Shown one piece after another: positions 5,988 to 13,701 of a stretch of DNA of 20,015 bases; positions within the stretch are counted from its first letter, which is position 1; each line of letters begins with the position of its first letter. Source of the DNA: UBA1227 sp045629305 (GTDB lineage: Bacteria > Bacillota > Clostridia > Oscillospirales > Acutalibacteraceae). Under the pieces are notes generated by a model. It did no database searches. It was not told the origin of the DNA and worked only from the letters and a program-made list of their open reading frames with translations. The stretch is from assembly GCA_045629305.1 (NCBI GenBank), contig JAZQQZ010000011.1, positions 1-20,015 on the forward strand, in the 5' to 3' direction. A program made the position numbers and the translations under genes.

Positions 5988-8263
5988 TATAACTCTTTCC
6001 TTATAATCTTACCGCTTATAGTCTTAGGAAGTTCTGCTTTGAACTCAACTATACGTGGATATTTATATGGAGCAGTCTTCTGCTTAACGTAAGTCTGAAT
6101 ATCCTTTTTAAGTTCCTCTGATGGTTCTGTGCCAGGGACAAGGACAATTGATGCCTTAACTACCTGGCCTCTTACCTCATCAGGTGCAGCGGATACGCCA
6201 CACTCGAGAACATATGGAAGTTCCATGATAACGTTTTCAATCTCAAATGGTCCTATACGATAACCAGATGATTTGATTACGTCATCCACACGGGATACAT
6301 ACCAGAAGTATCCATCCTCATCCTTCCAAGCGATATCGCCTGTATGGTAATAACCGTCGTGCCATACTTCCTCTGTCTGCAAAGGACTGTTGTAATATCC
6401 GAGGAAGAGTCCAGGAGGAACTTTCTCGGAGGTCCTGATACAGATCTCACCGTTCTCACCTACTGGTACTTCCTCGCCATCCATGCCGAGGAGTACTACG
6501 TCGTAGAGAGGAACTGGTTTACCCATTGAACCTGGCTTTGGTGACATACCAACGAGGTTCGCAATTGTAAGGGTTGTCTCTGTCTGGCCGAAGCCCTCCA
6601 TAAGTTCAAGACCTGTTGCCTTCTTGAACTGGTAGAATACCTGAGGGTTAAGTGCCTCGCCTGCGATAGTCGCATGCTCAATTGATGAAAGATCATACTT
6701 CCCGAGGTCCTCTTTTATAAGCATTCTATACATTGTAGGTGGTGCACAGAATGTTGTGATCTGATACTGAGCGAAAAGTGGAAGAATGTCTGCAGCGTTA
6801 AATCTATCGAAGTTGTAAACGAAGATAGCGCCCTCGTACATCCACTGTCCATAAAGTTTACCCCAGAGTGCTTTGCCCCAACCTGTGTCTGAGATTGTAA
6901 GGTGAACACCGTTGGTCCTTACGCAGTGCCAATACTTGGCGGTGTGGTAATGACCGAGTGGGTATTTGTATGAATGGAGAGCCATCTTAGGATAACCTGA
7001 TGTTCCCGATGTAAAGAACATGATCATTGGGTCATCACCACAAGCTGTGTTCTCCGTTCTCTTGTAGCTACGGCTGAAGAGTTTGTATTCATCCTCAAAC
7101 GAATGCCAGCCTTCCCTATGGCCACCAACAAGAATCTTAGATTCAAGTGTTGGTGATGCCTCCGCAGCGGCGTCAACCTGTGTAGGTGTCTCGTCGTCTG
7201 CCGTGCAGACGATAGCTTTGACGCCCGCAGCATTGAAGCGGTACTCGAAATCGTGGTCTTTAAGCTGATGTGTTGCAGGAATTGCAATAGCACCAATTTT
7301 ATGAAGACCGAGGATTGAAATCCAGAACTCGAAGCGGCGCTTTAAGACGAGCATTACTCTGTCGCCTTTCTTAATTCCGAGTGATGTGAAGTAGTTGGCT
7401 GTCTGTGCAGACATCTGCTTAATATCACGGAATGTGTAGCGAGTCTCGTTCTTGAATTTATCAAGATGAATCATAGCCACTTTTTCCGGCTTGTTTCTTC
7501 CGAGTTCGTCGATTACATCAAATGCGAAATTAAATTCATCTTCATTCTTGAACTTGATTTCAGTCAAAGCACCGTTCTCATCTTCAACAGTCTCAACGAA
7601 CTTCTCAATGATGAGCTTGCCCGACTGCTTCGCACGGCTGATAGAACGCTCGGAGGACATCTCCTCGTCCTCGTCGCTGTTCTCACCGTTCAAGATAATA
7701 GACAAGAATTTACATGGCTCACCACCTACAGCAAGCTCACCGTGAGGAATTGATGACTTGAAGTAGATTGAATCACCTGAGCGCAAGGTCTCAATATGAC
7801 TGCCGACCTGTACGCGCAAAGCGCCTTTAATAACGAAGTTAAATTCGTGGCCTGCATGTTCAACAAGCTTGATTGGCTTGTCTTGGAGGTCTTCGTCATA
7901 TTCATATGTGCAGAAATATGGATCAGCCAATCTGTCCTTGAACATTGCAGCCAGGTTCTGAATCATAATTCCATCTTCCTGCGCAGTTACAAGACCTGAA
8001 TTACGTCTTGTAACAGTATAGGTCGACAGACGCGCGCTCTGGCCTTCAAGCAAATCGGCAATGCCGATGTTGAATGCGAGCGCACATTTATGCACAAATG
8101 TGAACGGCAGGTCCACTGTACCTGATTCGTACTCTGCGTACTTTTCCTCTGTGAGCTCTGTTTTCTCTGCCATCTCGGCCAGAGAAAAGCCACAGATTTC
8201 GCGCATCGCACGAATCCTTTCAACTATTTCCACTATTTCCTGTTTTGTTGGTGTAGTAGCCAT
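5987..8263 (-). CDS. HTH-cupin-acyl-CoA synthetase (AMP-forming) fusion protein
   Basis: A 758-aa three-part protein. Residues about 10-75 form an XRE-type helix-turn-helix (RAMREICGFSLAEMAEKTEL). About 100-192 form a small cupin with ligands of the usual pattern (His136, His139, Glu140, His174; HAGHEFNFVIKG, SIPHG). An acidic linker (192-208) leads to a complete AMP-forming acyl-CoA synthetase: TSGTSGYPK (418-426), GFGQTETT (557-564), YHTGD (639-643), SGYRIGPFEIE (666-676), and PKTISGKIIRKEL with the probable adenylation Lys752. The enzyme domain resembles acetyl/butyryl-type (ACSM-like) synthetases, which make acyl-CoA, AMP and PPi from acid, ATP and CoA. The start at 8261-8263 has GAAAGGAG upstream; the frame runs on to 8356, but that extension lies inside the T-box terminator. 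It is the first gene of the operon, so it probably makes the acyl-CoA used by the oxidoreductase. Confidence 0.9.
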   Translation of the reverse strand: MATTPTKQEIVEIVERIRAMREICGFSLAEMAEKTELTEEKYAEYESGTVDLPFTFVHKCALAFNIGIADLLEGQSARLSTYTVTRRNSGLVTAQEDGIMIQNLAAMFKDRLADPYFCTYEYDEDLQDKPIKLVEHAGHEFNFVIKGALRVQVGSHIETLRSGDSIYFKSSIPHGELAVGGEPCKFLSIILNGENSDEDEEMSSERSISRAKQSGKLIIEKFVETVEDENGALTEIKFKNEDEFNFAFDVIDELGRNKPEKVAMIHLDKFKNETRYTFRDIKQMSAQTANYFTSLGIKKGDRVMLVLKRRFEFWISILGLHKIGAIAIPATHQLKDHDFEYRFNAAGVKAIVCTADDETPTQVDAAAEASPTLESKILVGGHREGWHSFEDEYKLFSRSYKRTENTACGDDPMIMFFTSGTSGYPKMALHSYKYPLGHYHTAKYWHCVRTNGVHLTISDTGWGKALWGKLYGQWMYEGAIFVYNFDRFNAADILPLFAQYQITTFCAPPTMYRMLIKEDLGKYDLSSIEHATIAGEALNPQVFYQFKKATGLELMEGFGQTETTLTIANLVGMSPKPGSMGKPVPLYDVVLLGMDGEEVPVGENGEICIRTSEKVPPGLFLGYYNSPLQTEEVWHDGYYHTGDIAWKDEDGYFWYVSRVDDVIKSSGYRIGPFEIENVIMELPYVLECGVSAAPDEVRGQVVKASIVLVPGTEPSEELKKDIQTYVKQKTAPYKYPRIVEFKAELPKTISGKIIRKEL

Positions 8264-8291
8264 AATTGCTCCTTTCTCCAGGAGTGCTAAA

Positions 8292-8556
8292 AATAAAAAA
8301 ATCTCAAAGCTACTCCCGTAACTTTGAGACGAATTAAAATCCGCGGTACCACTCAAATTGCACGAGTAGAACTCATGCCCCTCTAGGATCTAGCAATCCC
8401 TTCGCACTAACGTAGCTTTCACGTAAATCCCTAATAGAAATCGTTCAGGATTTCAGCTGTTGAAGTGATAGGTTACCTTGATTCCCATTACTGACTTGCA
8501 GCAACCGTCAGCTCTCTAAAATGGTCCTCAAAACCGTCTTCGTCATAGCCTTTTGA
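8292..8556 (-). promoter_or_regulatory. T-box riboswitch leader, probable isoleucine specifier
   Basis: The minus strand carries the canonical T-box sequence TGAGTGGTACCGCGG at 8341-8355. It is followed by a competing terminator hairpin, TCTCAAAG/CTTTGAGA (8302-8329), and a T-run. Upstream lie the AGAGAG motif of Stem I (8512-8517) with an apical CTGAC/GTCAG hairpin just after it, and a Stem III-like ACGT-GAAAGCT-ACGT hairpin (8410-8424). The element therefore looks complete and acts by transcription antitermination on uncharged tRNA. The best specifier candidate is AUC (Ile) at 8449-8451, in the context CUGAAAUCCUGAACG ahead of the Stem I/III linker. The UGGU bulge pairs with a tRNA whose discriminator base is A, as in tRNA-Ile, though that is not specific. 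The T-box call is firm; the codon call is moderate because I fitted the stems by eye. Confidence 0.93.
8302..8329 (-). terminator. T-box attenuator terminator
   Basis: A hairpin with arms TCTCAAAG and CTTTGAGA encloses a short inner TAC/GTA pairing. On the minus strand it is followed by a T-run (ATTTTTTTATTTTT) 38 nt before the synthetase start codon. It is the default OFF structure of the T-box leader and competes with the antiterminator that contains the T-box sequence. Confidence 0.9.
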
Positions 8557-8617
8557 TATGAAATTAAAAAAATAAATAACTAATTAATATATTAATTAAT
8601 TACTTTAATATGTGAAA

Positions 8618-8646
8618 ATTTTAACACCATCACTTTACATTGTCAA
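8618..8646 (-). promoter_or_regulatory. sigma-A promoter of the acyl-CoA synthetase-vor-ilvE operon
   Basis: On the minus strand TTGACA (8641-8646) and TAAAAT (8618-8623) are separated by exactly 17 nt. The -35 is a perfect match and the -10 is five of six. Transcription would start near 8611, giving a leader of about 350 nt that holds the whole T-box. Confidence 0.85.
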
Positions 8647-8944
8647 CAAATTATTTCCATAAATTTTATAAAAATATACCAACGCCCTTTCTCCCAGATT
8701 TTTAAAACCGCCTCCAAAAACAGCCAAAAAATCATGCCATTTTTCCTAAAATTTCAGGCCTCCAAAATATCTTGTCAAAACCCATATTTTGTTAAGAAGA
8801 AATGAACAAAAAACAACGTAGTTATAAGAAAAATGTTATACAAAATCATTGTTTTGTATAAAAACTTTACAATATGAACGAATTGTTAACAAAATTCCGG
8901 GGTTGGTCAGCCCTTATTTCACTCAAAAATAAGGAGGTCATTTC
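8647..8944. other. divergent intergenic region between the amino-acid operon and the pilus operon
   Basis: This is AT-rich, non-coding DNA between the minus-strand promoter at 8618-8646 and the first plus-strand pseudopilin gene. I see no ORF with a ribosome site. It contains a perfect 10-bp inverted repeat at 8836-8861 and an AAGGAGG ribosome site at about 8931-8937. I could not identify a convincing -35/-10 pair for the plus-strand operon; nothing in 8650-8830 stands out. Confidence 0.6.
8836..8861 (+). promoter_or_regulatory. inverted repeat in the leader of the plus-strand pilus operon, shared with the minus-strand operon
   Basis: The arms TTATACAAAA (8836-8845) and TTTTGTATAA (8852-8861) are perfectly complementary around a 6-nt spacer. 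The core AAAATCATTGTTTTGTAT (8842-8859) occurs identically upstream of the paralogous operon (minus strand, 18410-18427). Its presence at both paralogous operons suggests a common operator or 5'-UTR hairpin. No function is known to me. Confidence 0.5.
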
Positions 8945-10618
8945 ATGAAAAATATGATCTTAAAAAATAAGAAAGGTTCGGCATTGCTCTGGGTAATCTT
9001 GATGACAATCATCATCACGATCTTGCTCGGTGCAGTAATGGCTGCTACGTATGCGTATTTTAGCTACACAACATTCACTGTTAAGAAGCAGCAGGCATAC
9101 TTCACAGCAAGATCTGCTATTTCAGCTTGCCTTGAGGAGTTCTCTTCTGACGAGCAGACAAGAGATGCAGCTGGAACATATACTGACACAGACATTGCTA
9201 TCCTCCCTGCAGCTAATAAGTCAATAGAGATTACTGACTTTGGCTTTGGCGAGAATATGGGTACAGCAACAGCTAAGATTTCTCGTAACGATTCTGATGA
9301 AATCACAATCAATGTTACTTCAACCTATGCAGATCAGACTTATTCAATGAAGGCCACTGTAATGCGTCAACCACTTTATTTCGCTGGTATCGCAGTAAAG
9401 GAACTTACACTTAATGGTAACCTTACACTTGGTCAGGGCACTGATTTCTATTGGAATAATGAAAAGAAGTTTGATCCATCAGCAGCTGATGTTAATAAGG
9501 GCAATTACAAGCTCACAATTAACGGTAACTTCGTATCTAAGGGTGATGCTAAGATCCCAGCTGGCACAACAGTTGCAGCTCATAAGTTTACTAAGGCTGT
9601 AAACTTCACAAACGATGGCCGTCACTCAAGAAAGATTTGGTCTCCTAACGAATATATCATTTCTAATAAGACTCTTACAGTAGATGATGATGAGAGCACA
9701 GAGTATTCATCAACAATTGTTAATACATTAAAGAACATTCTTGATTATCATCCGATTTATTGTAACAATGGTCCTAAGGTTATTGGTGGCGGTGAACCAG
9801 AAGGTTTCGGTAGTAAGGTTGCTACAACAACCGAAAGCCCACTCTATAAAATTGCTGGTGCTCTTGGACTTAACAATATCATTAACGATGTTGCTGATGA
9901 GAACTTAAAGCTTGACAACCAGGAAAGTGATGGTATGGCTATTCAGTATATTAAAGTACTTTCTCTTTCTAATACTATTGATAATGCTGTTGCTGAAGCT
10001 AAGAATAATGCAAGAACTCTTATCGGATATGCAAGCTTCTCAGCACTTCAGTCAGTTCTTGATCTTTTCAATAACTTAAAATATAACTACCTCGATGCAT
10101 CATATATCGATTTCTCATCAACAGATGAGAACAACCGTAGTGATACAGTTGTTCCTCTTACATATATGTTGGTTGATAGTGGACTTACAGTTCGTGTTAG
10201 ATATGGTAATGAGCCAGCAAAACGTTCAGGTATTGGCCAGGCTATTAATTCTGTAACTACTAACGTTGGTGATCTTGTTTCAAGAATCTTCTCAATCAAC
10301 AATCAGACAAGTTACATTGTTTTCTATCTTGATGGCGATGATAACGGCACCAACAAGAAGACTACACTCCATATCGGTTATAACGGTGATGGAAAGCGTA
10401 GCAACAATAAAGAAGACCTCGTATTCCTTTACAGTGTATATGGTGGTAAGGGAAGTAAGGTAGTTGTATGGTCAGATGTTACAATCCTTGGTGAAATCAT
10501 CGTAGATGAACTTGAAATCAAGGGTGATGCACAGCTTATCTATACATCAACAAGTGGCTCACAGATTGCGAAGCAAAAGATTGCTGAGTACTGGGCTGTA
10601 AGCAACTATTCAGATTAA
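8945..10618 (+). CDS. PilX/GspK-like large minor pseudopilin (plus-strand set)
   Basis: The 557-aa protein has a short basic N-terminus ending NKKG (Gly11), a likely prepilin-peptidase site, then the hydrophobic helix SALLWVILMTIIITILLGAV. It lacks Glu at position +5, as do PilX and GspK proteins. After the helix come the YFSYTTFTVKKQQAYFTARSAI segment and a large extracytoplasmic part rich in Gly, Asn, Ser and Thr. That part has beta-type motifs (TLNGNLTLG, KLTINGNFVSKGDAKI) and a conserved end with YTSTSGSQIAKQKIAEYW. In type II secretion and type IV pilus systems GspK/PilX caps the pseudopilus tip. It starts after AAGGAGGTCA. It is the first gene of a three-gene set and is paralogous along its whole length to the 548-aa protein at 16716-18362. 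Confidence 0.75.
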   Translation: MKNMILKNKKGSALLWVILMTIIITILLGAVMAATYAYFSYTTFTVKKQQAYFTARSAISACLEEFSSDEQTRDAAGTYTDTDIAILPAANKSIEITDFGFGENMGTATAKISRNDSDEITINVTSTYADQTYSMKATVMRQPLYFAGIAVKELTLNGNLTLGQGTDFYWNNEKKFDPSAADVNKGNYKLTINGNFVSKGDAKIPAGTTVAAHKFTKAVNFTNDGRHSRKIWSPNEYIISNKTLTVDDDESTEYSSTIVNTLKNILDYHPIYCNNGPKVIGGGEPEGFGSKVATTTESPLYKIAGALGLNNIINDVADENLKLDNQESDGMAIQYIKVLSLSNTIDNAVAEAKNNARTLIGYASFSALQSVLDLFNNLKYNYLDASYIDFSSTDENNRSDTVVPLTYMLVDSGLTVRVRYGNEPAKRSGIGQAINSVTTNVGDLVSRIFSINNQTSYIVFYLDGDDNGTNKKTTLHIGYNGDGKRSNNKEDLVFLYSVYGGKGSKVVVWSDVTILGEIIVDELEIKGDAQLIYTSTSGSQIAKQKIAEYWAVSNYSD

Positions 10619-10630
10619 GGAGGGCTGTAT

Positions 10631-11029
10631 ATGAAAACATTAAAAAATAATTCAGGTATGACCCTCGTTGAGATAGTTCTTTCGATTATGATTCTTGCAA
10701 TCGGTGCTTTTATGCTTGCTGAAGGCTTTTCAGCATCAGCACGCATCAATGACCGTGCAACTAATCTCAAGAACTCCTCACTCGCAGCATCATCAACTCT
10801 TGAAGTTGAAGAAGTAGTTGAATCAAATGATCCAGCTGTAGACGTTTCATATGAGACAAAAGACGGCGGTGAAATCACTATTTCATATAAAGATGCTGAT
10901 GGTAGCAACAAGACACTTAAGCAGAGCGGTGAATACGCCGAAGCAGAAGATTCAGGTACAGGACTTAAATACAAAGAGTTCTATCCTAACAACTTCAGTT
11001 TTGATGTACCAGCCACTCCTGTTGGTTAA
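10631..11029 (+). CDS. PilV/GspI-like type IV pilin-like minor pseudopilin
   Basis: The 132-aa product has a classic class III prepilin leader, MKTLKNNSG followed by MTLVEIVLSIMILAIG. Cleavage by prepilin peptidase would fall after Gly9, leaving N-methylated Met and Glu at +5. A short acidic globular domain follows (EVEEVVESNDPAVDV, EITISYKDADG). Size and position between a GspK-like and a GspJ-like gene match GspI/PilV, which bridges the tip complex. The ribosome site AAGGAGGG overlaps the stop of the preceding gene, so the two are coupled. Its paralogue is the 134-aa protein at 16299-16703; the first 60 or so residues are nearly the same and the C-terminus differs. Confidence 0.8.
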   Translation: MKTLKNNSGMTLVEIVLSIMILAIGAFMLAEGFSASARINDRATNLKNSSLAASSTLEVEEVVESNDPAVDVSYETKDGGEITISYKDADGSNKTLKQSGEYAEAEDSGTGLKYKEFYPNNFSFDVPATPVG

Positions 11030-11055
11030 GAATTAGTAAGAAAGGACGAGACGAT

Positions 11056-13644
11056 ATGTATAATTTTAGAAACAACAAACTCGGTATGACTCTCATTGAG
11101 ATGGTAATATCTCTTGTGGTACTCGGTATTCTTACTACTTCAACAATGGGTATTATTATTTCATCTAACAACATCTTTGTTTCGACAAGTAACGCAGCTC
11201 TTGACCGTCAGGTTGGCGGTTACGTTTTCGAAACATTGTCATCAGTACTTAAGTACACAACTCATATGACTATCTATGATGCTGAAGATGCTCCAGCAAA
11301 TGATAAGTCACAGAACATCTCTGTTGATGTAACTGATGAGGAAAACGATGCAGGTAAAATCATGTACAAGGCACAGGGTGCCGATAGTGCTGTATATCTC
11401 TATGCAGATAGTTTCTATGGTAATAGAACTATCTCTTACAAGCTTGAAGAGGCTGGTACAGCACACAAGCACGTTAAGCTCACTGTAGCTGTTTACCGTG
11501 AGGGTAAAAAGCGTTATGAGCTTTCACGTGTAATCAAGTGCCTTAACCTTGCACTTATTTCAACAGGTGCAGATGCTAACTTCATCAAGGATCTTTCAAC
11601 ACCAGGTGGTACTAACCAGTACATCTCTTTCTCAGTTGATGAGCAACTCATCTCTGGTGGTAAGGACGCTTATTCTCTCGAATATAAGATTGCTGAATTT
11701 ATGGCTAAGTACAACCGTATTCAGAATGAGTACGGCGGAAAGCTTGCTAAGGTTTACGGCGAAGTAAATGGTAAGATTGGCAATACAGAGAATAAAGAAG
11801 GCAAGCGTGTAGCTGAAGCTACATATACTTCAGTTGTTAATATGCGTCAAACTGCTGTATATGGTACAGGTGCGGAAGTATGGGAAGATGCAACAAATAG
11901 TCCATATAACTATCGTTCCCTTCGCCAGCACTATCAGAAGGAAATCAATGATTTGCTTCATTTCACACCAACAGCTGCATTTACAAATGACGATAAGAAC
12001 AACCCATATTATGGTGTTGTAGCTACTAAGGAAGAACTTTATACAGGTTTCCTTCTTGAGTACTATAGTGAGAATAATAAGCACGAAAAGGTAACTAAGG
12101 CATCATTCCCTCAGTTCTCTGATCCAAACACATTCTTCTCTGGTACATCAATCGCTAACTATATGTCTAATACAAGCGGTTCTAACCAGATGGTAATCCT
12201 TGCATATTTCAAGGATAACTGTAACGAAGACTTCACAAAGCTTTATTCAGCTAGTAGAAAGAAAGTATTCACTTATAGTGGATCTACAGAAATAGGTTAT
12301 TCTCATTCAGTATGGTATGCACAAGGCGATGTTGCAGGTAATAACTTGAAGGATTTGAATTCTTCTATTGCTGCTAATGCTGAGACAAAGCCTTCTAATA
12401 ATTCAATGAATTCAGCTCCTGGCTACAACGGTCACGCAGCAAATGCATATTTCACAATTGATACTGGTGAGTATACAACTGTAGATATGTTCGATTTTGC
12501 GTCAATAATATCTCTTCATTACAAATGGGCTTATAAGGTAAGTTCTTCAGCTAATAATGATAACTATCAATTGACTCACTATACTGAATCTAGTAGAGGA
12601 TATACAACTGTTACGAACTATGATAAAAATGCTAAATCAGGTGCAGAAGTTGCTAGCATTTTAGCAGCAAGTGCTACTCAAATTACTAATGATGGAGTTA
12701 ATTACGTAGTATACGAAGGACATCCTTTTGATTACGGTAGCAATCGTAACACTTTCTATATTTACCCTCTTAAGGATATGAAACAAGGCTGGTACTACTA
12801 TAAAGATAGTGTATGGTATCATTTCTTCTATCTTGCTGCTGATCCAACCAACAATGCTAATTTGATTGCTGTTAAGGCTCAACCAAAATTAGCTGGAGAT
12901 GATGCAAGCGAAAAGAAGTATTCTCAGAATGCTAGAATCGTATTTGATATGAAAAATTATCAATATTATAATCAGCGTATGTCTGGCTTTACATATGCTC
13001 AGGCTAAGTATGGTCAGATGGAAGCTGGCGCTAATAGCATAGAGAATGTTCTTTTAGAGTCAGTTGCAATTCATCAGTATCAGGATTATATCCTTTATGG
13101 TGCTGACTGGAACTCTTGGTTCTTAAAGAACCCATCTAACGGTATCATTAATAAGATCATGACTGGTACTGTAAACATCGTTGATACAATTATTAGTAGT
13201 ATTACCGGCGGTGAGAAGAGCTTTGCAAAGCAGGATATTACTGAGATTACAGGTAGCAACGCTACATTGTCACTTGGTAATAGAGGACAGATGACAGTTG
13301 ATAAGACTGATACAGATGTAGCTTCATACAACATGGCTTGGCTAATTTATAGCCCTAAGCGTGGTACATGGTACTATCTTCCACAGTCTTCAACAAGAAT
13401 CACAGCTGCTGCAAGTAAGCTTACAATTACTTCAAGTAAAGACCATCCAACACCACTTGATGTTGATATCAATGGTGGTAAGACATGGGTAAGCTCAGCT
13501 GCTATGGTATCCGATATTGATAAGAGAAAACTCTCTTCATCAGGTTTGTTCGGACTTGTTGATACAACTAGTGACGTTAACTGGGTAGGTCTCCCAACAG
13601 GCAACCAGGTAAGTGTTGACTTTGAGACACCAACAATTAACTAA
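11056..13644 (+). CDS. giant PilW/GspJ-like pseudopilin, probable pilus-tip/adhesive subunit
   Basis: The 862-aa protein begins MYNFRNNKLG, cut after Gly10, then MTLIEMVISLVVLGILTTSTMGIIISS with Glu at +5 (residue 15). Ordinary PilW/GspJ proteins are about 200-350 aa, so this one is more than twice the usual size. Blocks shared with its paralogue at 13702-16278 are the N-terminal 260 or so residues, NPYYGVVATKEELYTGFLLEYYSEN (from about 315), PLKDMKQGWYYYKD, and the C-terminal SYNMAWLIYSPKR to the end. Residues about 395-540 show no evident similarity to the paralogue. There is no LPXTG or other sortase signal, so surface display should depend on the pilus. It closes the plus-strand set and is followed by the shared terminator. 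The adhesin role is inference from size and layout. Confidence 0.75.
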   Translation: MYNFRNNKLGMTLIEMVISLVVLGILTTSTMGIIISSNNIFVSTSNAALDRQVGGYVFETLSSVLKYTTHMTIYDAEDAPANDKSQNISVDVTDEENDAGKIMYKAQGADSAVYLYADSFYGNRTISYKLEEAGTAHKHVKLTVAVYREGKKRYELSRVIKCLNLALISTGADANFIKDLSTPGGTNQYISFSVDEQLISGGKDAYSLEYKIAEFMAKYNRIQNEYGGKLAKVYGEVNGKIGNTENKEGKRVAEATYTSVVNMRQTAVYGTGAEVWEDATNSPYNYRSLRQHYQKEINDLLHFTPTAAFTNDDKNNPYYGVVATKEELYTGFLLEYYSENNKHEKVTKASFPQFSDPNTFFSGTSIANYMSNTSGSNQMVILAYFKDNCNEDFTKLYSASRKKVFTYSGSTEIGYSHSVWYAQGDVAGNNLKDLNSSIAANAETKPSNNSMNSAPGYNGHAANAYFTIDTGEYTTVDMFDFASIISLHYKWAYKVSSSANNDNYQLTHYTESSRGYTTVTNYDKNAKSGAEVASILAASATQITNDGVNYVVYEGHPFDYGSNRNTFYIYPLKDMKQGWYYYKDSVWYHFFYLAADPTNNANLIAVKAQPKLAGDDASEKKYSQNARIVFDMKNYQYYNQRMSGFTYAQAKYGQMEAGANSIENVLLESVAIHQYQDYILYGADWNSWFLKNPSNGIINKIMTGTVNIVDTIISSITGGEKSFAKQDITEITGSNATLSLGNRGQMTVDKTDTDVASYNMAWLIYSPKRGTWYYLPQSSTRITAAASKLTITSSKDHPTPLDVDINGGKTWVSSAAMVSDIDKRKLSSSGLFGLVDTTSDVNWVGLPTGNQVSVDFETPTIN

Positions 13645-13657
13645 TTAGCATAAAATT

Positions 13658-13685
13658 AGACCTCCAAGCACCCGCTTGGAGGTCT
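13658..13685. terminator. bidirectional terminator between the convergent pseudopilin operons
   Basis: A 12-bp perfect stem has arms AGACCTCCAAGC (13658-13669) and GCTTGGAGGTCT (13674-13685) with loop ACCC. A T-run follows on the plus strand (TTCTTTTTTTTG). On the minus strand the downstream bases TAATTTTATG are only moderately T-rich. It lies in the 57-nt gap between the two stop codons and probably ends both transcripts, more strongly on the plus strand. Confidence 0.9.
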
Positions 13686-13701
13686 TTCTTTTTTTGTAAA
13701 A

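Noticed and set aside
1696..8263. Purely catabolic reading: branched-chain amino acid oxidation to acids
   Set aside because: Possible for VOR and IlvE alone, but the T-box control and the AMP-forming synthetase argue for synthesis. Kept as the main alternative, not as the call.
8264..8356. 31-residue N-terminal extension of the acyl-CoA synthetase fusion
   Set aside because: The extension is translated from the T-box terminator and antiterminator. The ATG at 8261-8263 has its own GAAAGGAG site and gives a normal HTH start.
8484..8492. Alternative AUC specifier at GGGAAUCAAGG in the T-box leader
   Set aside because: It lies too close to the apical part of Stem I; the AUC at 8449-8451 is better placed relative to the Stem I/III linker. 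Both would give isoleucine.
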